From Hydrogenophaga taeniospiralis (lineage in GTDB: Bacteria > Pseudomonadota > Gammaproteobacteria > Burkholderiales > Burkholderiaceae_C), in the NCBI RefSeq assembly GCF_020510445.1, contig NZ_JAHBAG010000001.1, forward strand, positions 1,278,501 to 1,342,500: 64,000 nucleotides of DNA, read 5' to 3'. A model generated the notes under the pieces. It made no database searches and was not told where the DNA came from. It saw nothing but the letters and a program-made list of their open reading frames with translations. The stretch's first letter is position 1. Each line of letters begins with the position of its first letter. A program made the position numbers and the translations under genes. This document shows, piece by piece, positions 62,912-64,000 of this stretch.

Positions 62912-63232
62912 GGTGGAGTGGTGCTGAAAAGATGAAACTCAGAAGCCTAAAAATGCCTCCCAGAAAACGTATTTCACCCCAGTTCGTTGGTGTTTGTATA
63001 CCCCCACCATCTGCCATATTTGCCAAAGTCTGTTTAATGGGATGACCTTGTAGACAGAAGGCCCCCAGAGGAGCCCTCGATGGCGGCGGTAGTGGTAGCA
63101 CCTCAGCCTGAAAACCAGTTGCCATGGCGCAGCATCGCGCTTTCAAACGGTTGCACTCGTCATCCGTCCAGTACGATGGCGGCAGGCGATGTGGCCTCGG
63201 CCGCATCAGGGAGTAAAAAACAAGACCGCATC
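62912..63232. other. Divergent promoter region
   Basis: About 320 bp between divergent genes. It contains short frames but nothing recognisable. The promoters of both flanking genes should lie here; no clear -35/-10 pair or dyad stood out. Confidence 0.5.
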
Positions 63233-64000
63233 ATGTCCTTTGAAAACCTGTCCATTGGCCGCCTGATCATTCATGAAGTTTTTGCACGGGGCCCTGACAG
63301 AGCCCTTGTTCAGCCGAACTACGGCAACCAACTTTTAGTGCTGCCACAAGAGGCACGAGACGCCCTTCAAGCCCGCATCACCAACGCACTGGGTCAGTCC
63401 TCGCACGGTGTGGAGATGTCGATCCGGGACTTTGGTGCAGAGAGCACGTGGAAAATTTCAAAGGTGCTGATCGAGTCGCAAGGCAACGATCAGCTGTTCG
63501 TGAACCTCTCTCAAAGCATCGCGACAAAGCTTGCTGTTGCTCAGGGCAACCGAACGATCCCTGGTGGCATCGTGGTAGTGATCGAGGGCACGTGCGGCAA
63601 CCCCTCCCGCTCGTTCATGTGCATCATCAAAGCTGAGCCACACGGGGGGTTCACCAAGCGGCAAGCCAACGGACAGCTGACACTCGAATACATCAAAGAG
63701 TTGATCCTCACGCCACAGGCAAAGCTCTACAAAATTGGGGCCTTCCTTCGGAAAGATCCCCAGGCTGCGACGGTGCAAAACCCCACGCACGGTTGGCACG
63801 CCTTCATCTTTGATGATCTGATCACGCAGGGCAACAAGCTGACCGCTGCACAGTATTTTTATGAAGCATTCTTGGGCCTCGAATTTCCCTCGAACAGTGC
63901 TTTTCAGACCAAGCAGTTTCATGCACTGACCAAGGACTTCATACGAAACGCCAACATCGATGCAGAGAAGAAACTGGATCTTTTGAACGCACTGACCACG
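63233..64000 (+). CDS. Nucleoid-associated protein (NA37/YejK family), 3' end outside the window
   Basis: 256 codons open to the window edge. Family motifs are present: QGNRTIPGGIVVVIEGTCGN, FMCIIKAEPHGGFTKRQANG, KELILTPQAKLYKIGAFLR and FIFDDLITQGNKLTAAQYFY. NA37 proteins bind the nucleoid; variants beside uncharacterised genes occur in defence islands. Start ATG 63233 gives MSFENLSIGRLIIHEVF. A real stop is expected roughly 80-100 codons further right. Confidence 0.82.
   Translation, partial: MSFENLSIGRLIIHEVFARGPDRALVQPNYGNQLLVLPQEARDALQARITNALGQSSHGVEMSIRDFGAESTWKISKVLIESQGNDQLFVNLSQSIATKLAVAQGNRTIPGGIVVVIEGTCGNPSRSFMCIIKAEPHGGFTKRQANGQLTLEYIKELILTPQAKLYKIGAFLRKDPQAATVQNPTHGWHAFIFDDLITQGNKLTAAQYFYEAFLGLEFPSNSAFQTKQFHALTKDFIRNANIDAEKKLDLLNALTT

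Noticed and set aside
1..64000. rRNA, tRNA genes and CRISPR arrays
   Set aside because: I looked for tRNA-like stems with TTCGA-type loops and for regularly spaced repeats and found none that held up. The TTCGAA dyads in 14.9-16.2 kb are operators, not tRNA parts.

Overview
The window is high-GC DNA from a betaproteobacterium, most likely a Burkholderiales member of the Comamonadaceae type. I infer this from the mix of protein families and the style of the IS elements; no rRNA, tRNA or other species marker is present. It reads as a catabolic and accessory stretch: intact catabolic operons at the left, a sugar island in the middle, and patchy, gene-poor, decayed DNA at the right.

1-9.8 kb (+ strand): the end of an aldehyde dehydrogenase gene, then a hydroxyquinol operon. 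It encodes maleylacetate reductase, a complete LivK/G/F/H/M-type ABC importer, a Dabb-domain protein, hydroxyquinol 1,2-dioxygenase, 3-oxoadipate CoA-transferase (two subunits) and 3-oxoadipyl-CoA thiolase. Together these take an imported compound through hydroxyquinol, maleylacetate and 3-oxoadipate to succinyl-CoA and acetyl-CoA. The monooxygenase or decarboxylase that would make hydroxyquinol is not in the window.

10-17.3 kb: a quinone and oxidative-stress cluster with a diheme cytochrome c, two pirins, an OsmC protein, glutathionyl-hydroquinone reductase, a thioredoxin, an exported isochorismatase-like hydrolase, a LysR regulator, DoxX and a WrbA-type quinone reductase. Three copies of a TTCGAA-N3-TTCGAA-like dyad lie in its control regions. 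17.5-18.1 kb is decayed coding DNA. 18.1-25.7 kb (- strand) is an envelope block: MlaA lipoprotein, MipA/OmpV porin-like protein, and a three-gene RND efflux operon.

26.0-45.3 kb: a sugar island bracketed by two damaged, directly oriented copies of one IS5-family element. It holds a GntR regulator, a ribose-type ABC importer, an aldose dehydrogenase, a lactonase, a mutarotase, a zinc alcohol dehydrogenase, a tagaturonate reductase-like protein, an altronate dehydratase, a KDG-kinase-like protein, a chemoreceptor, an orphan binding protein and an exported GH29 glycosidase with two carbohydrate-binding domains. The enzyme order fits L-galactose to L-galactonate to D-tagaturonate to D-altronate to KDG to KDPG better than the L-fucose routes. 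Paired TTGGTAAGGCCAA operators lie at the uxaA/gntR divergence and ahead of the ABC operon. They also sit ahead of a broken second ABC ATPase gene, with a single diverged site in front of a 5' scrap of the same type.

45.4-50.4 kb: an esterase, an Ohr protein with a divergent AraC regulator, and a QseBC-like two-component system. 50.6-52.3 kb: broken HAD, H-NS-like and unidentified genes. 52.5-53.3 kb: a TacAT-type toxin-antitoxin pair. 54.2-60.3 kb: a DUF4157 protein of the kind linked to contractile injection systems, an antitoxin-like gene, a large dyad repeat and three genes for exported proteins including a DUF4403 lipoprotein. 61.6-64 kb: a coiled-coil/transmembrane/SH3 protein divergent from a nucleoid-associated (NA37/YejK) gene that runs off the end.
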